Notes: a model not told the origin generated them from the letters alone. Positions 1-7,770 are shown, numbered from the stretch's first letter. The stretch is 64,000 nt of DNA from Candidatus Brevundimonas colombiensis (GCA_029202665.1 CP119326.1:186001-250000); one strand, 5' to 3'. Numbers and translations are program-made.

Positions 1-356
1 AGGACGTCGAACTGCCGGTCGCCCTCATAGCCGATGGTCACGATGACCGGTGGATCGCCCGCGTCCAGCCGCGCCAGCAGGGCCTCGTCGATCCGCGCCA
101 GGGCGGCGTCGCCATCCAGCAGCCAGGCCACCGGATAGCCGCCCGCGGGCGCGGCCTTTTTCGGGATCGCAATCCAGATGCGATAGACCCGCGCCCCATC
201 CTCGGACGTCACCGACAGCCGCTCAAACCCGTAATAGGCGGAGCCGACATCGGCGATGGTCCGGTCCACGCGCGCGGCCGCCGTCGGCTGGGCCAAAACA
301 GGCGCGGCGGCCAGAACCGCCAGACCGCAGACGGCGATGAGCAGGGCGCGGCGCAT
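1..356 (-). CDS. Putative esterase of the PF00756 / IroE-Fes type, partial (C-terminal part outside window)
   Basis: This reading frame begins at an ATG at 356-354 that overlaps the stop of the TonB receptor by one base (TGATG), so translation is probably coupled. It stays open to the window edge; about 118 codons are visible. The N-terminus (MRRALLIAVCGLAVLAAAP, then VLAQ) is a Sec signal peptide. The mature part contains RVYRIWIAIPKK and YPVAWLLDGDAAL, the opening of esterase-D/IroE-like alpha/beta hydrolases, in which the LDG segment precedes the nucleophile elbow. The catalytic Ser lies beyond the edge. Next to a siderophore-type receptor, a periplasmic ferri-siderophore esterase is the likely role. 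The family also contains non-siderophore esterases, so the substrate is inferred. Confidence 0.75.
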   Translation of the reverse strand, partial: MRRALLIAVCGLAVLAAAPVLAQPTAAARVDRTIADVGSAYYGFERLSVTSEDGARVYRIWIAIPKKAAPAGGYPVAWLLDGDAALARIDEALLARLDAGDPPVIVTIGYEGDRQFDV

Positions 357-2410
357 CAGAAGCTGTAGTTCACGCCGATCCAGCCGCGACGACCGTCGCC
401 CTGGAAGTCATAATCGGCGACGTCGATCGCCTCGTCGCCCAGATTATAGACGCCGGCCTTCACACTGACCGCCGGGGTCACATGCCAGTTCGCACCGATA
501 TCCACGGTGGTGTAGCTGGGGTAGCGACGACCCAGTTGCCGGGTTCCGTCCATGATCGGCTTGCCGTTCGAGCCGACGCGCAGGCCCGCATTCAGCTCTT
601 CGCCATGATAGTTGACGGCGCCCCAGAGGTTCAGCCGCGCATCGACGTCATAGTCCGCGCGGAGATTGGCCATATGCTCGGGCGTGCGCGACAGCGGCTG
701 TCCCTGATAGGTTCCCGACTTCTGTTCGGAGTCCGTGTAGGTGTAGCCGGCCTTCAGTCCCAGCCGTTGAATGGGCCGCCAACGCCCCGACAACTCGACG
801 CCCTGCAGATCGGCGTCCTGAAGATTGTACCAGTAATACAGGCGGTAGTTCGGATTCTCGCTCCACCGCGCGATCGAACCGTCCTGATTATAGACCATGG
901 CGCTTTCGATCTTGTCCTTGAAGCGGGTGCGGAAGACGGTCGCGCTGGCGGACAGGGTGGTGGACGGATTCCACAACACGCTGACTTCATAGTTGGTGCT
1001 GGTTTCCGGTTCGATGTTCGGATCGCCCAGGATGACGCCGCACGTCCCGTTCGGCCCCACCGAGCAGTTGGCCCCGCCCGTGGTGTAGGCATAGCCATTC
1101 GCCACCTGACGCAGTTCGGGCGCGCGGAAGCCGGTGGAGACGCCGCCCTTGATCGTCCAGGCCTCCGCCGGGGTCCAGACCGCATACAGGCGCGGGCTCC
1201 AGTGCGAGCCATAACGTTCGTGGTCGTCGAAACGCAGGCCGCCCGTCAGGGCCAGACGGTCGTTCAGCCGCCATTCGTCCTCGACGAACAGGGCGCGCTG
1301 CCACACGGTGAAGGTTCCCGGCTGGGTCGCGCTGACGCCGGGGTTCAGATCGACCAGCTTGTTCTCGATATACTGGCCGCCGACCACCAGCTGGTGATCG
1401 CCCAGACGCGACCCCTCCAGCGGAATGTTGAACAGGGCGTCATAGACGGTGTTGGTCAGTTCCGGCGCGCGCGCATCCTTGGTGAAATCCCCGGCCCGTT
1501 GGGTGAAGGTCTCGCGCTTGGTTTCTTCGCGCAGCACCGACAGGGCGCTGGTTCCCCAGGCCCACCGCCCGTTCCAGCCCAGGGACGCGGCCGTGCGCTC
1601 ATTGGTGTTGTAGTTGGAGGCGGCCGTGGCGGCCAGGGTCGCGCCGGCCGTGTTCTCGCGCCGGACGTCGGTCCGATCGACCTGCAGCAGCACCTCGTGG
1701 TCGGCGCTGGGCGTCCAGGCCAGACGGCCGGTCAGGTTCCAGTCCTCGCCGCCGTTGACGCCGCCCAGGATGTGATCCTCGTCGCGCTTGTAGGTGCGGC
1801 CCCAGATCTGGGCGCCCAGCACGCCCTCCACCAGCGGCCCGGCCAGATAGCCCTGGGCCTGGCGCCAGTCGCCGGACGCGCCCTTCTCCTGGGCGATATA
1901 GTCGCCGCCGATGGAGCCGCCCCAACGCTGGGGCACCTTTTTGGTGATGATGTTGATCACGCCGCCGATGGCGTCCGATCCATACAGCGAAGACATCGGC
2001 CCGCGCACCACCTCGATCCGTTCGATCGCGCCCGACGGCGGGGTGAAGCTCTGTTCGAAGCCGGCGTTGCCGTTCGTGCGGCTGTCGCGTGTCGACTGCC
2101 GCTTACCGTCCACCAGCACCAGGGTGTAGCTGCCCGGCAGGCCGCGAATGAAGATGTCCTGGCTGTTCGACGACCCGCTGACCGAAACCCCCTCCACGTC
2201 CCGCAGGGCGTCGGTCAGGTCCGCGTTCGGCCGATTGGCCAGGGTCTCGGCCGTCACGACCGAAATCGACGCCGGCGCCTCCACCACCCGCTGCGCCCGC
2301 GTCGACGCCGTGACCACCACATCCTCCAGCGCGGCAGGCTGCTGCGACTGGGCGAAGGCCGAAACCGGCGCAAGGGCGAAGACGGTGGCGAGCAGCAAAT
2401 CACGGCGCAT
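356..2410 (-). CDS. TonB-dependent outer-membrane receptor, siderophore (FepA/IrgA-like) type
   Basis: A 684-residue beta-barrel receptor. Residues 1-20 are a signal peptide ending AFA. A TonB-box-like stretch LEDVVVTAST lies at about residues 28-37, followed by the plug domain with the conserved IRGLPGSYTLVLVDGKR and IERIEVVRGPMSSLYGSDA motifs. The last residue is Phe (GVNYSF), as usual for BAM-inserted barrels. The wording of the plug matches the FepA/CirA/IrgA group of catecholate siderophore receptors. A PF00756 esterase is coupled downstream and a Fur-box-like palindrome lies 31 bp upstream of the start. Together these suggest iron-repressed uptake of a ferri-siderophore. The exact ligand cannot be read from the sequence. 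Confidence 0.9.
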   Translation of the reverse strand: MRRDLLLATVFALAPVSAFAQSQQPAALEDVVVTASTRAQRVVEAPASISVVTAETLANRPNADLTDALRDVEGVSVSGSSNSQDIFIRGLPGSYTLVLVDGKRQSTRDSRTNGNAGFEQSFTPPSGAIERIEVVRGPMSSLYGSDAIGGVINIITKKVPQRWGGSIGGDYIAQEKGASGDWRQAQGYLAGPLVEGVLGAQIWGRTYKRDEDHILGGVNGGEDWNLTGRLAWTPSADHEVLLQVDRTDVRRENTAGATLAATAASNYNTNERTAASLGWNGRWAWGTSALSVLREETKRETFTQRAGDFTKDARAPELTNTVYDALFNIPLEGSRLGDHQLVVGGQYIENKLVDLNPGVSATQPGTFTVWQRALFVEDEWRLNDRLALTGGLRFDDHERYGSHWSPRLYAVWTPAEAWTIKGGVSTGFRAPELRQVANGYAYTTGGANCSVGPNGTCGVILGDPNIEPETSTNYEVSVLWNPSTTLSASATVFRTRFKDKIESAMVYNQDGSIARWSENPNYRLYYWYNLQDADLQGVELSGRWRPIQRLGLKAGYTYTDSEQKSGTYQGQPLSRTPEHMANLRADYDVDARLNLWGAVNYHGEELNAGLRVGSNGKPIMDGTRQLGRRYPSYTTVDIGANWHVTPAVSVKAGVYNLGDEAIDVADYDFQGDGRRGWIGVNYSF

Positions 2411-2441
2411 GACGAATCCTTGAAGTCCGCCCCGCTGTTAA

Positions 2442-2456
2442 TGCGACTAGTTCGCA
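2442..2456 (-). promoter_or_regulatory. Fur-box-like palindrome upstream of the siderophore receptor
   Basis: TGCGA-CTAGT-TCGCA is a perfect inverted repeat with 5-base arms. It sits 31 bp upstream of the receptor ATG, where the promoter should be. Alphaproteobacterial Fur sites are often of the form TGC-rich arm / A+T core / GCA arm, so Fur is the obvious candidate; binding is inferred. Confidence 0.5.
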
Positions 2457-2569
2457 AATGCAAGAAACCAAGTTACGACGGCGCTTGCGGCATCTTGAAA
2501 CCCGGCTCTGAAAGACGGTCGCCCGGGCGGTTTCATCGCGCGGCCGGGCGCTGTTGACGCCCGGCGTCA

Positions 2570-3058
2570 ATGATCAGAATGTCACCCATGACCTGGCGCA
2601 TCCACGTCGAACCCTTCACCCGTCCCCTCTTCTTCGCCTGGTCCCGCCTGACGCGCGGCAAGACGCTCGGCGTGCGGGCGGTGGCGGTGGATGGAGACGG
2701 GCGGGTGCTGATGGTGCGGCACACCTATCTTAAGGGCTGGTGGTTGCCGGGCGGCGGGGTGGATCGGGGCGAGACCACGCAGGCCGCCGTGGTGCGCGAA
2801 CTGCGTGAGGAGACGGGTCTGATCGCGCGCGGGGCGCCGCGTCTGGTCTCCATCCATGCCAACGACCGGTTCTTTCCCGGGGACCATGTGGTCGTCTTCC
2901 GCATCGAGGCCTTCGACACGGGCCCGCGCGCGGGCGACGGCGAAATCGCCGAGATCGGCTGGTTTTCTCCCTCCGCCCTGCCTGCGGATACGAACCGGGG
3001 CTGTCGCGCGCGTCTGGCCGAAATCTTCGACGGCGCCCCGCCCGATCCCGAGTGGTGA
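2570..3058 (+). CDS. Nudix hydrolase
   Basis: A 162-residue Nudix protein. The Nudix box is complete: with the first ATG as residue 1, G62, E68, R76, E77, E80, E81 and G83 match GX5EX7REUXEEXGU. The enzyme should hydrolyse a nucleoside diphosphate linked to another group with Mg2+ bound by the box glutamates; the substrate is not evident. In-frame ATGs at 2570, 2579 and 2588 are all possible starts, and none has a clear Shine-Dalgarno sequence. The version starting MTWRIHVEPF (2588) keeps the whole domain. It stands alone, divergent from the TonB receptor. Confidence 0.88.
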   Translation: MIRMSPMTWRIHVEPFTRPLFFAWSRLTRGKTLGVRAVAVDGDGRVLMVRHTYLKGWWLPGGGVDRGETTQAAVVRELREETGLIARGAPRLVSIHANDRFFPGDHVVVFRIEAFDTGPRAGDGEIAEIGWFSPSALPADTNRGCRARLAEIFDGAPPDPEW

Positions 3059-3114
3059 ACCCGGGCGGCTAAGACACGTCCGCCTCTGACGCAGGTCTGT
3101 GGCAGCGTCCGCCC

Positions 3115-3681
3115 ATGACCCAAGCCGCCCCCGTCTATCGCGTCCGTTCGCAGGAGGTCTGGGACCTGGCCCGCGACGACTATCTGTCGGGCGAGCCGGC
3201 GCGCGTCGTCTGCCGCCGCTACGACCTGGGCCTGTCGGCCTTTCGCATCCGCGCCCGCAAGGCGAAATGGCGACGCGAGGATCAGGACGACCCCGATCTG
3301 TACGATCCCGCCGCCGAACTTGAGGCGGTCGAGGACATCGCCCTGTCCGACATGGCCGTGTCGGCGCGCCGTCGGCTGCAACTGGCCCTGGAGGACGGCG
3401 AGGCGACCGAGGCCATGCGCTGGCTGAAGATCTTCGAGACCCTGTCGTCCCTGGCCGCCGACGCGCCCGATCTGGACGAAGTGCACGGATTGCACCCCGT
3501 TTTCGACGACGCCGGGTCCGAACAGGACGAAGTGCACGGATTGCACCCTGTTTTCACGCCGCCCGCCGCTTCCCCGCCGTCGCCGCCCCCGAACCGGGCC
3601 GAGCGTCGCCGCCTGCGTCGGGCTGATCGCCGAAAGCCGATCTCCGCATCCGGCGACGGCCGTGCTAGCCAGGGGCCATGA
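3115..3681 (+). CDS. HTH protein with an internally duplicated DEVHGLHPVF segment
   Basis: A 188-residue protein of unknown function. Residues 1-60 (EVWDLARDDYLSGEPARVVC and following) resemble the small helix-turn-helix domain of terminase-small-subunit-like proteins: an acidic helix, a C-R-R-Y turn and a basic second helix RIRARKAKWRRE. A helical, Ala-rich middle follows. The decapeptide DEVHGLHPVF then occurs twice, starting 17 residues apart, and the C-terminal tail is Pro/Arg-rich and probably disordered. The gene has the same GC character as its neighbours. No prophage genes are near, so a chromosomal DNA-binding protein is more likely than a phage remnant. The family name is uncertain. 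Confidence 0.65.
   Translation: MTQAAPVYRVRSQEVWDLARDDYLSGEPARVVCRRYDLGLSAFRIRARKAKWRREDQDDPDLYDPAAELEAVEDIALSDMAVSARRRLQLALEDGEATEAMRWLKIFETLSSLAADAPDLDEVHGLHPVFDDAGSEQDEVHGLHPVFTPPAASPPSPPPNRAERRRLRRADRRKPISASGDGRASQGP
3475..3555 (+). repeat. Two 30-bp direct repeats, period 51 bp, inside a gene
   Basis: Copies at 3475-3504 and 3526-3555 differ at one base (C/T). Each contains the inverted repeat GTGCA-CGGAT-TGCAC followed by CCYGTTTTC. The repeats are in frame and give the duplicated DEVHGLHPVF peptide. Confidence 0.9.
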
Positions 3682-3803
3682 ACCCGTCCCCGATCGCCCC
3701 GTCTCTGATCGCCCCGTCCCAGATCGCCATGCCCGTCGTCATCCTGGCCGGGGGCCTGACCGGCGCCAGGCTGACCGGCGTCCTTCTGGTCCGGCGCTCC
3801 TGA
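3678..3803 (+). CDS. Possible 41-residue small protein coupled to the HTH gene
   Basis: An ATG at 3678 overlaps the stop of the preceding gene in an ATGA arrangement. The frame encodes 41 residues, beginning MNPSPIAPSLIAPSQIA and ending with a short hydrophobic stretch and VRRS. The N-terminal half repeats the peptide IAPS. It ends 16 bp before uvrC. Only the ATGA overlap argues for it; the repetitive composition and small size argue against it. No homolog is recognised. Confidence 0.25.
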   Translation: MNPSPIAPSLIAPSQIAMPVVILAGGLTGARLTGVLLVRRS

Positions 3804-3819
3804 CCCTATATCCCGCCTG

Positions 3820-5688
3820 ATGACCGCGGAGCCCCCCGATTCGAAACTGACCGCCGCCGCTCTGATCGCCGACGAGGCGCGCCGCGCGCCCGACAAGCCC
3901 GGCGTCTATCGGATGTATGGCGAGGACGGATCGTGCCTCTATGTCGGCAAGGCCCGCAGCCTGAAGAAGCGCATCGTCCAGTATGCGCAAGGCCGGTTCC
4001 ACACCCAGCGCATCGGCCTGATGGTGGCCCAGACCCGGTCGATGGAGCTGGTGGTCACGGCGTCCGAGACCGAGGCCCTGCTGCTGGAATCCAACTTCAT
4101 CAAGAAGCTGAAGCCGCGCTTCAACGTCGTGCTGCGCGACGACAAGTCCTTCGCCGAACTGATGATCCGCAGCGACCACCGCGCGCCCCAGATCAGGAAG
4201 CATCGCGGCGCCCATACGACGCCGGGCCAGTATTTCGGCCCCTTCGCCTCGACCTGGGCGGTCAATCGGACGCTGAATACGCTGCAGAAGGCCTTCCTGC
4301 TGCGGTCCTGTTCCGACAGCGTCTATGAGACCCGCACCCGCCCCTGCATGCTGCATCAGATCAAGCGCTGTTCGGCGCCCTGCACCGGCCTGATCTCGCT
4401 GGAGGACTACGGCGAACTGGTCGACGAGGCCGAGGCCTTCCTGCGCGGCAAGTCGCGCGCCGTCATCGGCCGTCTGTCGGGCGAAATGCAGGCCGCCTCG
4501 GACGCCATGGACTTCGAACAGGCCGCCCGCGTGCGCGACCGCATCCGCGCCCTGTCGGCCATATCGATGGAGAACTCCGTCAGCGCCGACAGCGTGGCGG
4601 AAGGCGACGTCTTCGCCCTGCATTCCGACGGCGGCCAGGCCTGCGTCCAGGTCTTCTTCTATCGCGCGGGCCAGAACTGGGGCGGCCGCGCCTATTTCCC
4701 GCGCGTGGACAAGTCCGACACCGACCCGGAGATTCTGGCCGCCTTCCTGGGCCAGTTCTATGAGGACAAGCCCATCCCGCGCCTGATCCTGTCCAATGTG
4801 CGCCCGCACGAGCTGGAGCTGCTGGAGGAGGCCTTCTCGATGAAGGCGGACCGCAAGGTCGAGATCGTCCGGCCCCAGCGCGGCGAGAAGCTGGCCCTGG
4901 TCGACCACGCCCTGACCAATGCGCGCGAGGCCCTGGGCCGCCGCCTGGCCGAAAGCTCGGCCCAGGGCAAAATCCTCGACGAGGTATGCGAGGCCTTCGG
5001 TCTGGAAGCACGGCCCGAGCGGATCGAAATCTACGACAACGCCCATATCCAGGGGACCAATGCGGTCGGCGGCATGGTCGTGGCGGGGCCGGAGGGCTTC
5101 CAGAAGTCCCAGTACCGCAAGTTCAACATCCGGGGCGAAGACCTGACCCCCGGCGACGACTACGGCATGATGCGCGAGGTCATGCGCCGCCGCTTCGCCC
5201 GCCTGGTCAAGGACGAGGAAGAGGGCGAAGACGTCGTCCGCCCCGACCTGCTGCTGATCGACGGCGGCGCGGGTCAGCTGGCCGAGGTGCTGGCGGTCAT
5301 GGCCGACCTGGGCGGGCTGGACGACATCGCCGTGGTCGGCGTGGCCAAGGGACCGGATCGCGATGCGGGGATGGAGAAGTTCTTCATGCCCGGCAAGGCG
5401 CCCTTCATGCTGCCGCTGAAGTCGCCGGCCCTCTATTACCTGCAACGGCTGCGCGACGAGGCCCACCGCTTCGCCAACGGCGCCCACGCCAAGCGCCGTT
5501 CGATGGACATCAAGAAGAACCCGCTGGACGAGATCGAAGGCGTCGGCCCCGGCCGCAAGAAGGCCCTGCTCCACGCCTTCGGCTCGGCCAAGGGCGTCAG
5601 CCGCGCCTCCGTGGTCGATCTGGTCAAGGTCGACGGCGTCAGCCAGCCCCTGGCCGAACGCATCCACGCCTTCTTCAGGAAGGCGTGA
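3820..5688 (+). CDS. uvrC: UvrABC excision nuclease subunit C
   Basis: A full-length 622-residue UvrC, the dual-incision nuclease of nucleotide excision repair. The N-terminal GIY-YIG domain is clear (GVYRMYG, then LYVGKARSLKKRI, around residues 28-52). The Cys-rich segment (RPCMLHQIKRCSAPC) and the UVR motif that contacts UvrB (AMDFEQAARVRDRIRAL, about residues 228-244) follow. The RNase-H-like domain with EIYDNAHIQGT and LLIDGGAGQ makes the 5' incision, and a helix-hairpin-helix pair ends the protein. In many proteobacteria uvrC is directly followed by pgsA. Here five genes, two toxin-antitoxin pairs and a carbonic anhydrase, lie between them. Confidence 0.97.
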   Translation: MTAEPPDSKLTAAALIADEARRAPDKPGVYRMYGEDGSCLYVGKARSLKKRIVQYAQGRFHTQRIGLMVAQTRSMELVVTASETEALLLESNFIKKLKPRFNVVLRDDKSFAELMIRSDHRAPQIRKHRGAHTTPGQYFGPFASTWAVNRTLNTLQKAFLLRSCSDSVYETRTRPCMLHQIKRCSAPCTGLISLEDYGELVDEAEAFLRGKSRAVIGRLSGEMQAASDAMDFEQAARVRDRIRALSAISMENSVSADSVAEGDVFALHSDGGQACVQVFFYRAGQNWGGRAYFPRVDKSDTDPEILAAFLGQFYEDKPIPRLILSNVRPHELELLEEAFSMKADRKVEIVRPQRGEKLALVDHALTNAREALGRRLAESSAQGKILDEVCEAFGLEARPERIEIYDNAHIQGTNAVGGMVVAGPEGFQKSQYRKFNIRGEDLTPGDDYGMMREVMRRRFARLVKDEEEGEDVVRPDLLLIDGGAGQLAEVLAVMADLGGLDDIAVVGVAKGPDRDAGMEKFFMPGKAPFMLPLKSPALYYLQRLRDEAHRFANGAHAKRRSMDIKKNPLDEIEGVGPGRKKALLHAFGSAKGVSRASVVDLVKVDGVSQPLAERIHAFFRKA

Positions 5689-5694
5689 GCCGTG

Positions 5695-6066
5695 TCACCA
5701 CTCCAGCAGCGTCAGCCCCGGAATGTCGCGAAAATCGTCGCCGTTGCGGGTGACGAGCGTGGCGCCATCGACCAGGGCTTGGGCGGCGATCATCCGGTCC
5801 AACACCTTGCGCCGCGAATAGCCGGTCTGGGCGATGATGCGCCCATAGGCGGCGGCGTCTCGGCTGTCGAAAGGCCGGTAATCGATCGTCTCAAGCAAGG
5901 CCGACATCCGCGCGCGCCGCAGCTCGGCCTCGCCGTCCAGAAAACCCGCCTCCAACTCGACCACGGTGATGATCGAGAAAACCAGCGTATCGTCGGCTTC
6001 CTCAATCCGCGCCCGTATGATCGGTTCGCCATCTCTCAGGTGGATGGCGATGCTGGTGTCCAGCAT
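5695..6066 (-). CDS. vapC: VapC-type PIN-domain toxin
   Basis: A 123-residue PIN-domain ribonuclease. With the ATG at 6066 as residue 1, the metal-binding acids are D3 (MLDTS), E37 (VVELEAG), D90 (VLDRMIA) and D110/D111 (RNGDDF), the usual VapC set. A TTG two codons upstream (6072) is an alternative start. The gene lies 9 bp after the stop of the antitoxin and points toward uvrC, with 6 bp between the convergent stops. VapC toxins cut tRNA or rRNA when the antitoxin is lost; the target of this one is unknown. Confidence 0.9.
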   Translation of the reverse strand: MLDTSIAIHLRDGEPIIRARIEEADDTLVFSIITVVELEAGFLDGEAELRRARMSALLETIDYRPFDSRDAAAYGRIIAQTGYSRRKVLDRMIAAQALVDGATLVTRNGDDFRDIPGLTLLEW

Positions 6067-6075
6067 CAGCAACGA

Positions 6076-6312
6076 TCAAAGCCCCTTGCGAACGGGTGCG
6101 ATAAAGGGCGGTCGTTTGCCTATGCTGGCCGGCTTGGGCAGCGCATCCAGCTTGGCCAGCATCTCCCTGACGGAAGGCCGTCTGGGCGAGATGGTCACGA
6201 CGTCGCCCTTGCGCTCGATCTCGACCTCGACGCCGGGACCGAACGAGATTTCCTTGGGCAGACGCACGGCGTCGCTGTTGCCGCTGCGAAAGGTTCGGCT
6301 GGTGATCGGCAT
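6076..6312 (-). CDS. vapB: VapB-type antitoxin, AbrB/SpoVT fold
   Basis: A 78-residue antitoxin. The N-terminus (MPITSRTFRSGNSDAVRLPK) is the swapped-hairpin DNA-binding fold of AbrB/MazE-like VapB proteins. The C-terminal part (REMLAKLDALPKP) would wrap the toxin. The start at 6312 was chosen over an upstream ATG at 6363 because AAGGA lies at the right distance and the domain begins exactly there. The next gene, 9 bp on, is the PIN toxin. An inverted repeat GTATA-N6-TATAC just upstream of the start is the likely autoregulatory operator. Confidence 0.88.
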   Translation of the reverse strand: MPITSRTFRSGNSDAVRLPKEISFGPGVEVEIERKGDVVTISPRRPSVREMLAKLDALPKPASIGKRPPFIAPVRKGL

Positions 6313-6325
6313 GACGGCATCCTTC

Positions 6326-6341
6326 GTATAGACGCGTATAC
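6326..6341 (-). promoter_or_regulatory. Putative VapBC operator palindrome
   Basis: GTATA-GACGCG-TATAC, a perfect 5-base inverted repeat, is 14 bp upstream of the antitoxin ATG. Type II antitoxins normally bind such sites to repress their own operon. The site also lies 40 bp upstream of the divergent carbonic anhydrase gene. Confidence 0.5.
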
Positions 6342-6380
6342 ACCATTTATCGCCGCCCTCCAAAACGCTACAGGCGCTGC

Positions 6381-7004
6381 ATGAGCGACACCGAAGACGA
6401 ACTGACCGCCGGCTATCGTCGGTTCCGCGCCGACCACTGGCCGGCCGCCCGGGCCGAGTACGAAACCCTGGCCACCAAGGGTCAGAAGCCGCACACCCTG
6501 ATCGTCGCCTGTTCCGACAGCCGCGCCGATCCGGCCCTGATCTTCGACGCCAAGCCGGGCGAGCTGTTCGTGGTGCGCAACGTCGCCAATCTGGTCCCGC
6601 CGTATGAGCCGGACGGCAAGCTGCACGGCGTGTCGGCGGCGCTGGAGTTCGGGGTCAAGGTGCTGGGCGTCAAGCGGATCGTGGTCATGGGCCATGCCCA
6701 CTGCGGCGGGGTCAACGCCATGATCCACGGCGCGCCCGACATCGTCGCCGACTTCGTCGCTCCCTGGATCGCGCAAGGGACGCCCGTCGTCCAGCACGTC
6801 GCCGAGACCGTCGCCCCCGACCAGTTGGAGCGCGCCGCGGAAGAAGCCATCGTGCGCCTGTCGATCCGAAACCTGCGCACCTTCCCCTGGATCGCCGAAC
6901 GCGAGGCCAGGGGCGAGCTTCAGCTGAGCGGCCTTCACTTCGGCATCGCCGAGGGCGCCCTGACCGCCCTGACCGACAAGGCCCGGTTCGAGCCCTTGGC
7001 CTGA
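6381..7004 (+). CDS. Beta-class carbonic anhydrase
   Basis: A 207-residue cytoplasmic beta-carbonic anhydrase interconverting CO2 and bicarbonate. The zinc ligands and dyad are visible: C44-S-D46-S-R48 in ACSDSRADP, and H105 and C108 in MGHAHCGGV. Conserved VVRNVAN is at residues 64-70. Length and order match the family. No signal peptide is present. The gene is divergent from vapBC and its stop codon is directly followed by the operator of the next toxin-antitoxin pair. Bicarbonate supply for carboxylases is the usual role. Confidence 0.95.
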   Translation: MSDTEDELTAGYRRFRADHWPAARAEYETLATKGQKPHTLIVACSDSRADPALIFDAKPGELFVVRNVANLVPPYEPDGKLHGVSAALEFGVKVLGVKRIVVMGHAHCGGVNAMIHGAPDIVADFVAPWIAQGTPVVQHVAETVAPDQLERAAEEAIVRLSIRNLRTFPWIAEREARGELQLSGLHFGIAEGALTALTDKARFEPLA

Positions 7005-7021
7005 ATATCAAAGATTGATAT
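7005..7021 (+). promoter_or_regulatory. Putative ParD operator palindrome
   Basis: ATATCAA-AGA-TTGATAT is a perfect inverted repeat with 7-base arms. It lies between the carbonic anhydrase stop (7002-7004) and the antitoxin ATG (7031). Its position and symmetry fit autorepression by the RHH antitoxin. Any promoter for the antitoxin, toxin and pgsA genes would be overlapped by it. Confidence 0.6.
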
Positions 7022-7030
7022 GGTGAGCCT

Positions 7031-7318
7031 ATGGGAACCAACGTCCATCTTACCGCCGCGCTTGAGAAGTTCGCTCGGGATCGGGTGAGTTCCGGCCGCT
7101 ACAACAACGTCAGCGAAGTTGTGCGCGAGGGTCTGCGCCTGCTTCAGGATCAGGAAATCGCCAGGCGCAGCGCCGAGGCTGCGCGCCTGGAAGAAGACCG
7201 CCGCCTCGAAATCGAGCGCGAACGTCGCAAGGCGGCTCTGCACGCCATGCTTGATCGATGGGCGGCCATGCCGACCATCGACATCGGCCCCTGGACCCGA
7301 GACGAGCTTTACGATTGA
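7031..7318 (+). CDS. ParD/CopG-like ribbon-helix-helix antitoxin
   Basis: A 95-residue protein. MGTNVHLTAALEKFARDRV, then YNNVSEVVREGLRLLQDQE, is the ribbon-helix-helix module of ParD antitoxins. It is followed by a long charged helix (residues 50-70) and a C-terminal tail WTRDELYD that could cover the toxin. The stop overlaps the TTG start of the following PIN toxin by two bases, so the pair is tightly coupled. ParD antitoxins usually pair with ParE, so this RHH-PIN combination is a less common but known mix. A perfect palindrome immediately upstream suggests autoregulation. Confidence 0.88.
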   Translation: MGTNVHLTAALEKFARDRVSSGRYNNVSEVVREGLRLLQDQEIARRSAEAARLEEDRRLEIERERRKAALHAMLDRWAAMPTIDIGPWTRDELYD

Positions 7319-7770
7319 GGATCGCCCTCGACACGAACCTCCTCGTCTATGCCGAGGGCGTGAACGGCCCCCAACGTCGCGACGACGCCCGCCGGATCGT
7401 CGATCACCTTCACCTTGAGCACGAGATCGTCATCGCCGTTCAAACCCTGGGCGAGCTTCACCGCGTCCTGACCGGAAAGGCCAGGATGCCGAGCGCCCTG
7501 GCGGCCGAAGCCGCCCACGGCTGGCGGCGTCTGGCGCACATCGCCCCCAGCGATGAGACGACGCTGATCGCCGCCTATGATCTGATCGACGCCCATCCGC
7601 ATCAGATCTGGGACGCCATCATCCTGTCCGTCGCCGCCGAAGCCGGGTGCGGGCTTCTGCTTTCCGAAGACATGCAGGACGGCTTCGTCTATCGAGGCGT
7701 GACCGTCGCCAATCCGTTCGCAGAGACGCCGCATCCCCTGCTGGCGTCCCTGCTGGAGACCCTGCCATGA
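7315..7770 (+). CDS. PIN-domain toxin coupled to pgsA
   Basis: A 151-residue PIN ribonuclease. From a TTG at 7315, the protein begins MRIALDTNLLVYAEG. D6, E47, D100 and E118/D119 form the PIN acidic cluster. The TTG start overlaps the antitoxin stop (TTGA). No ATG exists at a sensible place, because the upstream in-frame ATG at 7258 lies well inside the antitoxin gene and would add unrelated residues. The stop overlaps the pgsA ATG (ATGA). The gene is therefore read between an RHH antitoxin and an essential phospholipid gene. The RNA target is unknown. Confidence 0.85.
   Translation: MRIALDTNLLVYAEGVNGPQRRDDARRIVDHLHLEHEIVIAVQTLGELHRVLTGKARMPSALAAEAAHGWRRLAHIAPSDETTLIAAYDLIDAHPHQIWDAIILSVAAEAGCGLLLSEDMQDGFVYRGVTVANPFAETPHPLLASLLETLP

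Noticed and set aside
482..2557. A 691-codon open frame antisense to the TonB receptor gene, and similar very long antisense frames at 10465-12459, 13519-15951, 26552-29047 and 43169-45592
   Set aside because: They mirror real genes with conserved domains on the other strand. Their translations are low-complexity, rich in Arg, Gly, Ala and His, as expected from GC-rich shadow frames.
3475..3555. CRISPR-like repeat pair
   Set aside because: Only two copies, both inside a coding frame, and no cas genes.
3115..3681. Terminase small subunit of a prophage
   Set aside because: Only the HTH-like N-terminus is similar. No large terminase, portal or other phage gene is near, and the tail is unlike terminases.
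7258..7314. ATG at 7258 as the start of the PIN toxin
   Set aside because: It lies well inside the antitoxin gene and adds Arg/His-rich residues foreign to PIN domains. The TTG at 7315 begins the domain exactly.
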